DNA of 64,000 nt from JBGTFE01 sp036403235 (GCA_036403235.1 DASWRI010000069.1:41821-105820); one strand, 5' to 3'. Shown: positions 51,467 through 60,700, numbered from the stretch's first letter. Program-made: numbers and translations. The notes: generated by a model not told the origin, from the sequence alone.

Positions 51467-51486
51467 ACAGACGGCTTTGTTTTTAT
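51442..51486 (+). terminator. Terminator overlapping the sodX stop codon
   Basis: Perfect 12-bp arms CAAAGCCGTCTG (51442-51453) and CAGACGGCTTTG (51468-51479) plus a following TTTTT run. The stop codon lies in the loop. It can also serve the convergent MoeZ-like gene ending at 51486. Confidence 0.88.
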
Positions 51487-52934
51487 TAATATTTCGGAAC
51501 TTTTGAATCGACTTCATCCGACCAGGCTGTGATGCCGCCTTTCAAATTTATCAATCTTCCCGAAAAGCCCGCATTTTTCAAATTTTCAATCGCTTTCGCG
51601 CTTCGCACGCCGCCTTTGCAGTGAAGAATCGCCGTCCGCGAAGAATCAATCTCACCGGCGCGACTGACAACTGACGCGAGCGGAATCAGCTTCGTTTTCG
51701 GAATCCGCGCGATTTCAAATTCGTACGGCTCGCGGACGTCGATTATCTGCACTTCACCGTTATTTTTGATTAATTCGCTGAGCTCGTTCGCCGTGATTTC
51801 CTCTAAAATCTGTTTTTCTTCCGGCAAATTTAAGCCGCAGAATTCCTCGTAATCAATCAACTCTTTAATCGTCGGATTCTCGCCGCAAACGGGGCAATCG
51901 GCGCTCTTGCGAAGCTTCAGCTCGCGGAAACGCATTTTCCAGGCGTCAAAAAGTAAAAGCCGGTTGAGCAAAATTCCTTCCGCGCCGAGAATTACCTTGA
52001 TAACTTCATTGGCCTGAATCGTGCCGACAATTCCGGGCAAAACTCCGAGAACTCCGCCCTCGGCGCACGACGGAACAAGCCCGGGCGGCGGCGGTTCGGG
52101 ATAAAGGCATCGATAACACGCGCCCTTTTCCGCCCAGAAAACGCTCGCCTGTCCCTCAAAACGAAAAATCGAGCCGTAAACGTTCGGCTTTCCGGTCAAA
52201 ACCGAAGCGTCGTTGACGAGATAACGCGTCGGAAAATTGTCAGTTCCGTCAACGATAACGTCGAAATCCTCGAATAATTCCAAAGCATTTTCGCTCGTCA
52301 AACGCGTTTCAAACGCCTCGATTTTCGTATTCGGATTGATGTCCTGCAAACGGTCTCTGGCCGACGCGATTTTCGGTCGCCCGACGTCTTTTGTGCCGTG
52401 AATAATCTGGCGCTGAAGATTCGATTCATCGACGACATCGAAATCGACGATGCCGAGCGTGCCGACTCCGGCCGCCGCGAGATACAAACCCAGAGGCGAA
52501 CCGAGTCCGCCCGTTCCAATCATCAAAACGCGCGCCGCTTTTAATTTTCGCTGGCCTTCGAGCCCGACTTCGGGCAAAATCAGATGCCTTGAATATCTGG
52601 CGATTTCTTCGTTGCTCAAATTCGGTAAATCCGTCTCCGCTTTCGCTTCGGCCGCAAAGTTTCCGCCCGCAATCGACGGCACAATCATAATTGTTTCGCC
52701 GTCTTTTACAGGCGTATCGTTGCCGTTGAGGTGACGAATGTCTTCGTCGCCGACGTAAACGTTGACGAAATTTCGCAAAGCGTTTTGGTCGTTGTAAAGA
52801 TGTTTGCGAAGTTCGGCGTGCACGGTCGTCAATTTATCGAGCGCCTCGCCCGCCGTCGCCGCTTCGACTTCAATTTCCGAATTTCCGCCCGCAAATTGCC
52901 GCAAAGGCGTCGGAATCACAATTGTTACTGACAT
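51486..52934 (-). CDS. Fusion of MoaD/ThiS/CysO-like sulfur carrier, MoeB/ThiF-type E1 and rhodanese
   Basis: The 482-residue protein has three modules. Residues 1-91 form a ubiquitin-like sulfur carrier ending in the IMIVPSIAGG diglycine (Gly90-Gly91), but here the chain continues. Residues about 108-375 are a ThiF/MoeB adenylating domain: nucleotide loop GTGGLGSPLG, DNFPTRYLVND, and zinc ligands CYRC and CPVC. Residues about 385-482 are a rhodanese with the active-site Cys in LHCKGGVRS. In known systems the E1 adenylates the carrier C-terminal glycine and the rhodanese delivers sulfur, giving a thiocarboxylate. The internal diglycine implies a cleavage, or a vestigial carrier. It follows the JAMM and CysM genes in one operon. 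Confidence 0.92.
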   Translation of the reverse strand: MSVTIVIPTPLRQFAGGNSEIEVEAATAGEALDKLTTVHAELRKHLYNDQNALRNFVNVYVGDEDIRHLNGNDTPVKDGETIMIVPSIAGGNFAAEAKAETDLPNLSNEEIARYSRHLILPEVGLEGQRKLKAARVLMIGTGGLGSPLGLYLAAAGVGTLGIVDFDVVDESNLQRQIIHGTKDVGRPKIASARDRLQDINPNTKIEAFETRLTSENALELFEDFDVIVDGTDNFPTRYLVNDASVLTGKPNVYGSIFRFEGQASVFWAEKGACYRCLYPEPPPPGLVPSCAEGGVLGVLPGIVGTIQANEVIKVILGAEGILLNRLLLFDAWKMRFRELKLRKSADCPVCGENPTIKELIDYEEFCGLNLPEEKQILEEITANELSELIKNNGEVQIIDVREPYEFEIARIPKTKLIPLASVVSRAGEIDSSRTAILHCKGGVRSAKAIENLKNAGFSGRLINLKGGITAWSDEVDSKVPKY

Positions 52935-53007
52935 AAATTTCTATCTCCCTGATTATTGCTGTCGCCCGCGGATGCGCAAAGATTTTGTTATCTTTCCAAT
53001 GATTTTT

Positions 53008-53460
53008 TTACCTGTGCGCTTCCGCAGACGATTCTTTTGTTTTTGTATAAATTTCCTCTTCGTCGAATTCGGAGCGGTCGTTTTTCATTTTCCACGAGCG
53101 CAATCCGGCCGCTTTTCCTTTTTCAATCGAAACGATGACGTAAGACCAAACCGGCAGCGCGTGGTCTAAATCGAACTGCGACGGGCGCGCCGGATGGTCG
53201 GGGTGCGAATGATAATTGCCGACGACATCGAGCTTTTTTTCTCTCGCGTATTTTTCGCCGCGCATTAAATCTCTCGGCGTTATCAAACTTCGATTGTGTC
53301 TGGCTGATGCTTCGCGCGCGTTTTCAATCGGGAAAACTTCCGCGACCGTTTTTTTGTCGCCGTCAAAACTTCCGATGAGCAAACCGCAGCATTCAAACGG
53401 GTATTCGCGCTCGCCGTGTCGCTTGATTTCCGAAATTTGTTCTCCGGTCAATGAAATCAT
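53008..53460 (-). CDS. mec: JAMM/Mov34 metallopeptidase (Mec+ type)
   Basis: The 150-residue enzyme has the JAMM zinc site complete: Glu23 in PFECCGLL, His84 and His86 in NYHSHP, and Asp97 with Ser94 in RPSQFD. In mycobacteria the homologue Mec+ hydrolyses cysteine from the CysO-cysteine adduct after CysM has joined O-phosphoserine-derived cysteine to thiocarboxylated CysO. The gene lies between cysM (3 nt) and the carrier fusion (73 nt), which supports the same pathway. It could also cut after the diglycine of the fusion protein to free the carrier; that part is inference. Confidence 0.92.
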   Translation of the reverse strand: MISLTGEQISEIKRHGEREYPFECCGLLIGSFDGDKKTVAEVFPIENAREASARHNRSLITPRDLMRGEKYAREKKLDVVGNYHSHPDHPARPSQFDLDHALPVWSYVIVSIEKGKAAGLRSWKMKNDRSEFDEEEIYTKTKESSAEAHR

Positions 53461-53463
53461 CGT

Positions 53464-54429
53464 TTATTTTTCGTTCCAAAAACTTTCGCTCAGATACTTT
53501 CCGCCGCCGTCGCATAAAATTGTCACGATGACCGCGTTTTCTTTTATCTGTTTTGCCAGACGAATCGCCGCAAAAACATTTGCGCCCGAGCTGACGCCGA
53601 CAAACAAGCCTTCTTCGCGCGCCAGGCGGCGTGTCATCGCCTGCGCGTCCTCGGTCGAAACTTCCGTGTTTGTATCGGCCAGGCGAGCGTCGTAAATTCC
53701 CGGCACAATCGCCGTTTCGAGATGCTTCATTCCTTCGAGACCGTGAAGCGGCGAATCGGGCTGAACCGAAATCGCCCGCAGATTTGGATTAAATTTTTTC
53801 AATCTTCTGGTCGTGCCGACAAAAGTTCCGGTCGTGCCGAGACCGGCGACAAAGTGTGTAATTTGTCCGTCTGTCTGATGCCAGATTTCCGGCGCGGTCG
53901 TTTGGAAATGCGCCTGCCAATTCGCCTCGTTGTTGTATTGGTCGGGATAAAAATATCTGCCGTGGAATTCGGCGGCCAGTTTTTTGGCGACGAGCTGCGC
54001 GCCGTCCGTTCCGCTTAGCGGGTCTGTTTCGATGATTTCCGCGCCGTAGAGTCTTAAGATTTGTTTGCGCTCAAAACTCGCGTTTTTCGGCAGGGCGAGC
54101 GCAACTCGATAACCGCGCCCCGCGCCAATCATCGCGTAGGCGATTCCGGTATTTCCGCTCGTCGCGTCGAGAATTGTTTTGTCTCTCGTCAGCTCGCCCG
54201 TTTTTTCGCCCGCCAAAATCATCGCCAGCGCGGCGCGGTCTTTAACCGAACCGCCCGGGTTCAAATATTCGGCTTTCGCGTAAATCTCGACGTTTGGCGG
54301 CACGTCGACGGTAACGCGCCGCAGACGAATCAAAGGCGTATTGCCGATTGCCGCTTCGAGAAACGATTTTTGGATTTCTTCGGCCCGAAAATCCGCTTCA
54401 ATTTTTGCTTCTAAAACTGCCGTCTCCAT
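53464..54429 (-). CDS. cysM: PLP-dependent cysteine synthase (CysM/CysK type)
   Basis: The product is 321 residues from ATG 54429 (METAVLEAKIEADFR); a GTG 16 codons upstream lies in a stem-loop. The PLP lysine is Lys63 in NPGGSVKDRAAL, followed by the phosphate loop TSGNTGIAYA, AGLGTTGTFVG and VGVSSGANVFAA. It makes cysteine from O-acetylserine or O-phosphoserine. Its position ahead of a Mec+-type peptidase and a carrier protein points to the CysO-dependent route using a protein thiocarboxylate as sulfur donor, as in Mycobacterium. Free sulfide use cannot be excluded. Confidence 0.92.
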   Translation of the reverse strand: METAVLEAKIEADFRAEEIQKSFLEAAIGNTPLIRLRRVTVDVPPNVEIYAKAEYLNPGGSVKDRAALAMILAGEKTGELTRDKTILDATSGNTGIAYAMIGAGRGYRVALALPKNASFERKQILRLYGAEIIETDPLSGTDGAQLVAKKLAAEFHGRYFYPDQYNNEANWQAHFQTTAPEIWHQTDGQITHFVAGLGTTGTFVGTTRRLKKFNPNLRAISVQPDSPLHGLEGMKHLETAIVPGIYDARLADTNTEVSTEDAQAMTRRLAREEGLFVGVSSGANVFAAIRLAKQIKENAVIVTILCDGGGKYLSESFWNEK

Positions 54430-54447
54430 TTTTTCCAAAAAGAAAGC

Positions 54448-54482
54448 CGGTCGTGAAACTTTATTTTTAGCTTCCACGACCG
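54448..54482 (-). promoter_or_regulatory. Leader stem-loop of the cysM operon
   Basis: On the reverse strand CGGTCGTGGAA and TTTCACGACCG form an 11-bp stem with one wobble and a 13-nt loop, ending 18 nt before the cysM ATG and followed by GCTTTCTTTTTGG. It could be an attenuator or translation control element. The rest of the interval to 54722 is AT-rich with no gene. Confidence 0.5.
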
Positions 54483-54722
54483 ACTGATTTTTTCTAAATT
54501 CCGCGTTTTTAATTCGTCAAATCTTCACGCTAAACTTCAGCCGGTGCGTCTTTATACCGCATTGACAACAACAAAAACAGGTCATCTTTTTCGACTGAGA
54601 TTTTTTCATACTTGAATCTTTACAAAAATTTCAATATTCTGACTTTAGAAGATTTTGCCCTTATTTGTCAACTGCCTGCAAACGACAAATCGAGCGGGAA
54701 AGTGATAAAATATTCATTAGAA

Positions 54723-54744
54723 ACGCTTCAAATTTTTGAAGCGT
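54723..54744 (+). promoter_or_regulatory. Hairpin directly before lipA
   Basis: ACGCTTCAAA and TTTGAAGCGT are perfect 10-bp arms separated by TT, ending 7 nt before the lipA ATG. No Shine-Dalgarno sequence is visible outside the stem, so the hairpin may control translation. Confidence 0.5.
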
Positions 54745-54751
54745 AAAGTTT

Positions 54752-55699
54752 ATGATTGAAGAAAAAGTTTTAATCCAAAAATTTATAAAAAAGAAAAAAC
54801 GCGAGCGCCTGCCGAAACCCGATTGGCTGCGCATCAAGCTCGGCGACCCGTCGAATCAAAACGCGGTGTTGAAGCTCATCGAAGGCTTGAATCTGCACAC
54901 GGTTTGTCAGGAAGCGCGCTGCCCGAACATTTTCGAATGCTGGACTGACCGGACGGCGACGTTTATGCTCGGCGGCGACACGTGCACGCGTCACTGCGGC
55001 TTTTGCGCCGTCAACAAGGGAAAACCGTCGGAGCTCGACCCGATGGAACCGACGCATGTTGGCGAAGCCGTCGCGCATTTGAATCTCGCGCACGCCGTCA
55101 TTACGTCGGTCAACCGCGACGACCTGGCGGACGGCGGCTCGCGTCATTGGGCAGAAACGATTTTAAAAGTTCGCGAAATGAATCCGACCTGCAAAGTCGA
55201 GGTTTTGATTCCCGATTTTAACGGCGACGAAGACGCGCTCAACAATGTTCTCGCGGCGCGTCCCGACGTGCTCAATCACAATACGGAAACCATCGCGCGT
55301 CTTTACCGACGCGTTCGTCCCGACGCCAAATACGCGCAGACTTTGGAATTACTCAAACGCTCGGCGCGCTTTCGCGACACGGTTTTTCCGCAAATGCTGA
55401 CGAAAAGCGGCATCATGGTCGGCCTCGGCGAAGAATTTGAAGAAGTCGTCGAATTAATGCGCGATTTGCGAAAAGTTTCGTGCGACATTATGACCATCGG
55501 GCAATATTTGCAGCCGTATGAGCGCCGCCTGCCGGTCGAGCGCTACGTCACGCCCGCCGAATTTGCCGAGTGGAAACGAATCGGCGAGGCGATGGGTTTC
55601 AAACACGTCGAATCGTCGCCGCTGACGCGCAGCTCTTACCACGCGCGCCAGCAAACCGAATCGGGCGAGCAAAGTCTGACGCAGATTGCGCGAAGCTAA
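54752..55699 (+). CDS. lipA: Lipoyl synthase
   Basis: The 315-residue radical-SAM enzyme inserts two sulfurs into octanoyl groups on lipoyl domains. The auxiliary cluster cysteines are C52, C57 and C63 (CQEARCPNIFEC). The radical-SAM cluster is C78, C82, C85 (CTRHCGFC). The C-terminal RSSYHA provides the serine ligand of the auxiliary cluster. Length is normal. A perfect hairpin just upstream overlaps the expected ribosome-binding site. Partner genes such as lipB are not in the window. Confidence 0.97.
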   Translation: MIEEKVLIQKFIKKKKRERLPKPDWLRIKLGDPSNQNAVLKLIEGLNLHTVCQEARCPNIFECWTDRTATFMLGGDTCTRHCGFCAVNKGKPSELDPMEPTHVGEAVAHLNLAHAVITSVNRDDLADGGSRHWAETILKVREMNPTCKVEVLIPDFNGDEDALNNVLAARPDVLNHNTETIARLYRRVRPDAKYAQTLELLKRSARFRDTVFPQMLTKSGIMVGLGEEFEEVVELMRDLRKVSCDIMTIGQYLQPYERRLPVERYVTPAEFAEWKRIGEAMGFKHVESSPLTRSSYHARQQTESGEQSLTQIARS

Positions 55700-55865
55700 A
55701 ACAGTAAGCGTAAATTCAATATTTATTAAAACCTGCGGCTGAATCTGAACGATTCGGCCGTTTTGTTTAGTCATAAGCCCGTGTCGAGACGTCCGGTTTT
55801 ATTGAAACCCGCATCAAACGAAAGCGTATCTACAAAAAATCGTTTCTGAAATTTTCGGAGAAATT

Positions 55866-56050
55866 ATGGAGAAATTTGCCGCCGTTTTGCTTTCGTTTCT
55901 GTTTTTATCGAGTTTTTTTGTTTCCGACGCGCTCGCCTGCACGACGTTTTGTTTAAAAAATAAAACCGAAGTTCTTTTTGGCGAAATTATGACCGGATGA
56001 TTGGCGACGGGCTGGTGATGGTCAACCGGCGCCGCCGCTTCCGCATATTT
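55866..56050 (+). pseudogene. Decayed 5' remnant of a choloylglycine/linear amide C-N hydrolase gene
   Basis: ATG 55866 (after GGAG at 55857-55860) opens a signal peptide ending in LACTTFCLKNKTEVLFGE, which places the catalytic Cys directly after the cleavage site as in Ntn-type linear amide hydrolases. The frame then breaks. One base earlier or later, GAAATTATGACCGGATGATTGGC would read the family continuation N-Y-D-W-M-I-G-D-G-L-V-M-V-N once a lost A is restored and one T-to-C change is reversed. After VNRRR no more of the family is found. A deletion has removed most of the gene. Confidence 0.75.
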
Positions 56051-56105
56051 TTATCTGGCCGAATTTATTCGCTGGATAATGATATAAAAAGTGAGAATCC
56101 AGGGG

Positions 56106-56181
56106 TTAGATTTTAGATTTTAGATTCTGGCTAATCCCTTTTTTGACACTTTCCGCTTTCCACTTTCCACTTTTCACTTTA
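56106..56181. repeat. Two heptamer arrays (TTAGATT x3; CTTTCCR/CTTTTCA x4)
   Basis: TTAGATT three times (56106-56126), then CTTTCCG, CTTTCCA, CTTTCCA, CTTTTCA (56149-56176) plus a partial unit. They end 12 nt before the FHA gene start. Confidence 0.88.
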
Positions 56182-56192
56182 ATCTATCTGCA

Positions 56193-57719
56193 ATGCAGAA
56201 AATCGTTTTGCACATCGGCAATTCGGCGGAAGAAAAATCAATCGCGCTCGAAGACGAATTGAGCGTCGGGCGCACGGATTCATCGCAAATTGTGCTTGAG
56301 GACGTCGGGCTTTCGCGCAAAAACACGACTTTTTTCCGCGACGGCGAGGCTTGTCTAGTCGTCGATGAAAATTCATTGAACGGAACTTTTCTCAACGGCG
56401 AGAAAATCTCCGGCGCGCCCGTCCGGATTTACGACGGCGACGAGATAAAAATCGGAAGCGAGACGATTATTCGCGTCGAGATAGCTGATGAGCAGTCAGC
56501 AATCAGCGGTCAGCGGTCAGCCGCAAAGGAAAAAGCTGCGCCCGACGGACGACGGGCGACGGAGAAATCCGCCAGTCCGCAATCCGCAATCCGCAATCCG
56601 CCATCCGCCAGGCCGCCGTTTGTCCTGATTGCCGCTGCCGCGTCCGTTTTGCTCATCGTTTCAATCGCGCTGATTGCGATTCTGATTGCGCGCTCGTATG
56701 AAAACGGCGGCGGAAACGGCGGCAAACCGACGCCGGCGATAAACACAAAAGCGCCGATTCCGATTCGCGTTATCGACCCGCTCGGCGGCGAAGACCCGGA
56801 CGATTTGGACGAAATTTTTGCTTCGTGGGAAGTCGAGGAAGAAGAACTAAAGGCGGAAACCGTCTCGGACGTAAAAGTCGCGACCACCAACGCCACTCTT
56901 TCGGAGGAAGCCGATTTGAACGTGACGGCCGCCTTTCTCGCCGACCGTCAGAAAAAATCGCTCGAAGCGCGGAGTGGCGAAACCGGAATTCGTCCCGCCG
57001 GTCTGAACGTACCGAAAGAGCTTTACGGCGACGGCGTCATCAAGCAGAAAGCAAAGCTCGGCGAGATGAAAACGAACGGCTACCAGCAGCCGATGGATTT
57101 TTCCGACCTCGCCCAAAAGCGTCTGAACAAAGAATTAATCGAGATGCCGATGGCGACCGACAGTTTTTATCTGGCCGTCGGCGGCAGCGCGTCCGACGCG
57201 CCGTTTTCGTCTTTCAGCTTTAAGGACGGCAACGACGTAATCGCCGTCGGCACGCCGAAATACGCGCCGCTCGCGCAGCTCGCCGCAAATTTCGCCGGCC
57301 AGAAATACGATTTGAACAATCCGGATGACCGCAAGCAGATGCGCGTGCGGCTCTTACGAATGTTTAATAAACGCGCCAAGCCGATTCTCGAAGAAATCGC
57401 CGACGCTTACTTTAAAAAATTCAATCGTCCGCTGCGCGTCACGTCTTTGACGCGCTCGATGGATTACCAGATTCTGCTCAACGCGACCAACGCCAATTCG
57501 TTCGTCGTTCGCGGCGAAGGCAGCCTGCCGCCGCATACGTCGGGCTGCGCGTTTGACCTCGCCCGCAAACATATGACGGCCGAAGAACAGAATTTTGTGA
57601 TGGCAAAACTCGCCGAAATGGAAAACGCCCGCAAGCTCGACGCGCTTATCGAATACGGCACGAACGCCTGCTGGCACGTCTTTATCTACGACGACGGCAA
57701 TCCGCCGAAAGGTTTTTAG
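56193..57719 (+). CDS. FHA-transmembrane protein with peptidase-like (DUF5715/M15-like) C-terminal domain
   Basis: The product is 508 residues. The FHA domain covers about 5-90 (LSVGRTDSSQIVLEDVGLSRKN, then NGTFLNGEKI), the type that binds phosphothreonine. A linker built largely from 7-nt repeat DNA (about 100-140) leads to one membrane helix (about 142-170). The outer part ends in a domain with HTSGCAFD (His448, Asp455) and CWHVFIYDD (His495), matching in order the zinc site of M15/VanY-like peptidoglycan peptidases. Whether activity is retained is uncertain because the usual H-x-H pair is not exact. It precedes the NorD-like gene by 79 nt. Confidence 0.83.
   Translation: MQKIVLHIGNSAEEKSIALEDELSVGRTDSSQIVLEDVGLSRKNTTFFRDGEACLVVDENSLNGTFLNGEKISGAPVRIYDGDEIKIGSETIIRVEIADEQSAISGQRSAAKEKAAPDGRRATEKSASPQSAIRNPPSARPPFVLIAAAASVLLIVSIALIAILIARSYENGGGNGGKPTPAINTKAPIPIRVIDPLGGEDPDDLDEIFASWEVEEEELKAETVSDVKVATTNATLSEEADLNVTAAFLADRQKKSLEARSGETGIRPAGLNVPKELYGDGVIKQKAKLGEMKTNGYQQPMDFSDLAQKRLNKELIEMPMATDSFYLAVGGSASDAPFSSFSFKDGNDVIAVGTPKYAPLAQLAANFAGQKYDLNNPDDRKQMRVRLLRMFNKRAKPILEEIADAYFKKFNRPLRVTSLTRSMDYQILLNATNANSFVVRGEGSLPPHTSGCAFDLARKHMTAEEQNFVMAKLAEMENARKLDALIEYGTNACWHVFIYDDGNPPKGF
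56492..56519. repeat. Heptamer array in the FHA linker (GCAGTCA, GCAATCA, GCGGTCA x2)
   Basis: Four 7-nt units encode the segment QSAISGQRS of the linker. The inverted family member is at 62633-62660. Confidence 0.88.
56575..56609. repeat. Heptamer array in the FHA linker (GTCCGCA, ATCCGCA x2, ATCCGCC x2)
   Basis: Five 7-nt units encode PQSAIRNPPSAR just before the membrane helix. Confidence 0.88.
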
Positions 57720-57755
57720 AAAGTAAAAATAAAAACTGAAGGGATTATTCTTAAA

Positions 57756-57783
57756 CTTTTCACTTTTCACTTTTTGCTTTTCA
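57756..57783. repeat. Heptamer array (CTTTTCA x3 and CTTTTTG)
   Basis: Four 7-nt units lie between the FHA gene and the NorD-like gene, 15 nt before its ATG. Confidence 0.88.
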
Positions 57784-57798
57784 CTTTAAGATTTATCT

Positions 57799-60700
57799 AT
57801 GTCGGAAAGCGAAAACGAAAAAAAGGAAACCTTTACCGGGCTGGCAAAAAAACTGACGCGGCTGTCGAGCGAGCAGAAACGTGCCGCGCTCGAGATGAGT
57901 GCCGCGCTGGCGGGCGTCAGTTTGCGCGTCAGCCGCGAATTCGTCGAGGCCGTGCCGAAAGCGGCAAAAGTTTTGACGGCGGACGATTTGCGAAGCTGGG
58001 CGGAAATGGGCCGGCGGCTGGCGATGGGAAACGCCGATTTGGGCGTCAAGTTTTTTGAAACGGGCGTCGGCGATTTAAAATTTATTCCCGAACGCGCGCG
58101 CCCATACGTTTTTCAAATCTGCACGCGCCAGCTTGTTTTATCGAGCTCGATTGCGCTCGATACTTTCGAGCTGATTCCGCGCATCGCCAAAAAAGTAAAG
58201 GACGACGAGCTGCTTTCGGAAATTTTGCAGCTCGCTTCGGAAATCGCCAACCGCTCGGCCAAACACAGCGCCGATTTTCTGCAAAAAACACCGCTCGTCG
58301 CCGAAAGCCTGAAAAAATTCGGCGACGAAAAACGCGAAGTCGCAAAAGCGGTTGTCGCGCTGGCTTCGCATTTTGCATCAAGAACGGGCGGGATGACCGC
58401 CGACTTGTGGACGAGTCTGCCGGCGGTTTTGGAGAAAATTTCCGCGCCGAACGCCGTTCGCCTGATGGGAAAAGCAACGGATTTTCTCGAATACGGCGGC
58501 AGCGTGACGCTCCATTTTGTTTCCTCCGGCGGCGAAGTTTTGCAGAAAGCCGACGCGGTTTTTGATGATTGGTGCAATGTTTTGCAGCGCATCGCGCGAC
58601 ACGGAAACGCCGTCTTGATTGCCTTTCTGCGCGCGACGCCGAAGTTTTTCGCGCAGATTGCGAGCTTGAAAAAATCGGTCGGGAGCGTCGCGACTATCAG
58701 AAAAGTTTTGCAGCTGACGGCCGAAGTCGCCGAAAAAGACGCCGAAAGCGCGCTCGCGGCTTTTCGTTCGAGCGCGCAGGCTTTGAAAAAAGTCTCGCTC
58801 GCGCAGTTTGAAGATTGGGTCGAGACGGGTTTAATCGAAAAACAAAACGATTCGGCAAAAGCGCGCCGCAGTTATTTTGCGCTCGAAACGCGCCAGTCAA
58901 ACCAGCTTTTGCAGGAGTCGCAGGAAGGGCTGCCGCTCGAACACGTCCAGACCGTTTTGCGGATTTACGTCGAAGGTCTGACCGGAAAAGAAGTCGAAAT
59001 CGCGCCGGTTTCGGCGATGCCGCAGGAATCGCGCATCGGCGACGGCAAAACGATTTATCTGCCTTCTAACGTTTCCGAATTTGATTCGGACGAGATGGAT
59101 TTTCGGCTTTACAAAGTTTTGGCGGCGCACGGCGCGGGACAAATCGAGTTCGGAACTTTCGAGCGCGACACAAAGGAATTAAAAGCCGCTTACACGGAAT
59201 TATCCGAGCTTTACGAAGCAACCGCCGAGCAGACGGACGCATTTTCGCTGGCGGGCTACATCGAAGACGTGCAGACGGGCGAGAGCGCGCTCCCGGAAGA
59301 AGAAATCAAAGCGGAAACGAAACGGCGGCGCAAAAATCTGCCGAAGGATTCGGATTACCGCGCCGTTTTGCAGACATTTCCCGAGCCTCGCTTGGCAAAA
59401 AAAATCTTCGGCACAATGGAAAACGCGCGCATCGACGCTTCGCTGCGACGAACTTATCGCGGTTTGCGGAAAGATTTGAACCTGATGCAGACTTTTTTGC
59501 GCGAGCGCCGTCCTTATATTTTCGATTTGCCGATGACGCAGGTGCCGTTCGAGCTTTTGTTTCAAATCACGCTCTGCGGCGGCGCGACCGACGACGCGCG
59601 GCAGTTTTACGGGCAAATCGTTTCGGAAATCGAAACGATTGTGGAAAATTATCTGCGGAAAATTCACCACACGGAGCCGCAGAAAAAATTAAAACAGGAT
59701 GCGCCGGACATTCAAGATAAAAATTCGCAATTTCCGACCGTCGCCGATTCTCTGATGGCGACGAGCCGCGTTTACACGCTTTTTCAGAACATCACGCTTG
59801 AACAGACGCAGGAGGAAGATTCAAACGAAAATCAGGACAAGGGCGATTATGCGTATGAAGACAAAAATGCGGGCGAAGCCGTCTCAGAATCCGAGGTCAA
59901 GCGCGAGCAAAAGCCGAAAAAGCTACAGGACATAAAGGATTTGTTCAACGCCTGGAACAATCTGGACGAAGACAGCGAGCCGGACAATTTGCAGGGCGCC
60001 GAAGCATGGACGCAGCACGAGATGCCCGAACAGCAGCTGGAAGCGGGCGATTTGGCCTTCAGCTACGACGAATGGGACAGAGAGCTTTCCGACTGGCGAA
60101 CGGGCTGGTGTCGCGTCATCGAGAAAAAAGTGCGGCAGGGCGACAGGAATTTCGTCGAACTGGCGCGCTCGCGCTATCGCGGCGTGATTTCTTCGATTCG
60201 GCATCAGTTTCAATTGATGAAGCCGGAAAATCTGACGCGCATCAACCGCGAATTAGACGGCGAAGATTACGATTTGAACGCGCTCGTCGATTACGTCATC
60301 GACCGCCGCGCCGACGGGCGGCAATCGGAAAACATCTATACCAAACGGCTGCGCCGCCAGCGCGACGTTGCCGTGTCGATACTGCTCGACCAATCTTCTT
60401 CGACGGCGCGGACGATTACCAGAAATCCTTTGCAGCCATACACGCATCCGGGCCGCCGCATTATCGAAATCGAAAAAGAAGGCCTCGTGCTGATGAGCGA
60501 AGCGCTCGAAGCCGTCGGCGACGTCTACTCAATAAACGGCTTTACGTCGGAAGGCCGGCGCAACGTAAAATTTTACGTCGTCAAGGATTTTAACGAAAAA
60601 TATTCGGAAGACGTAGAGCGCCGAATCGGCGGCATCACGTTTCAAAACAACACGCGTCTCGGCGCGGCGATTCGCCACGCCTCGGCCAAGCTTCTGCGGC

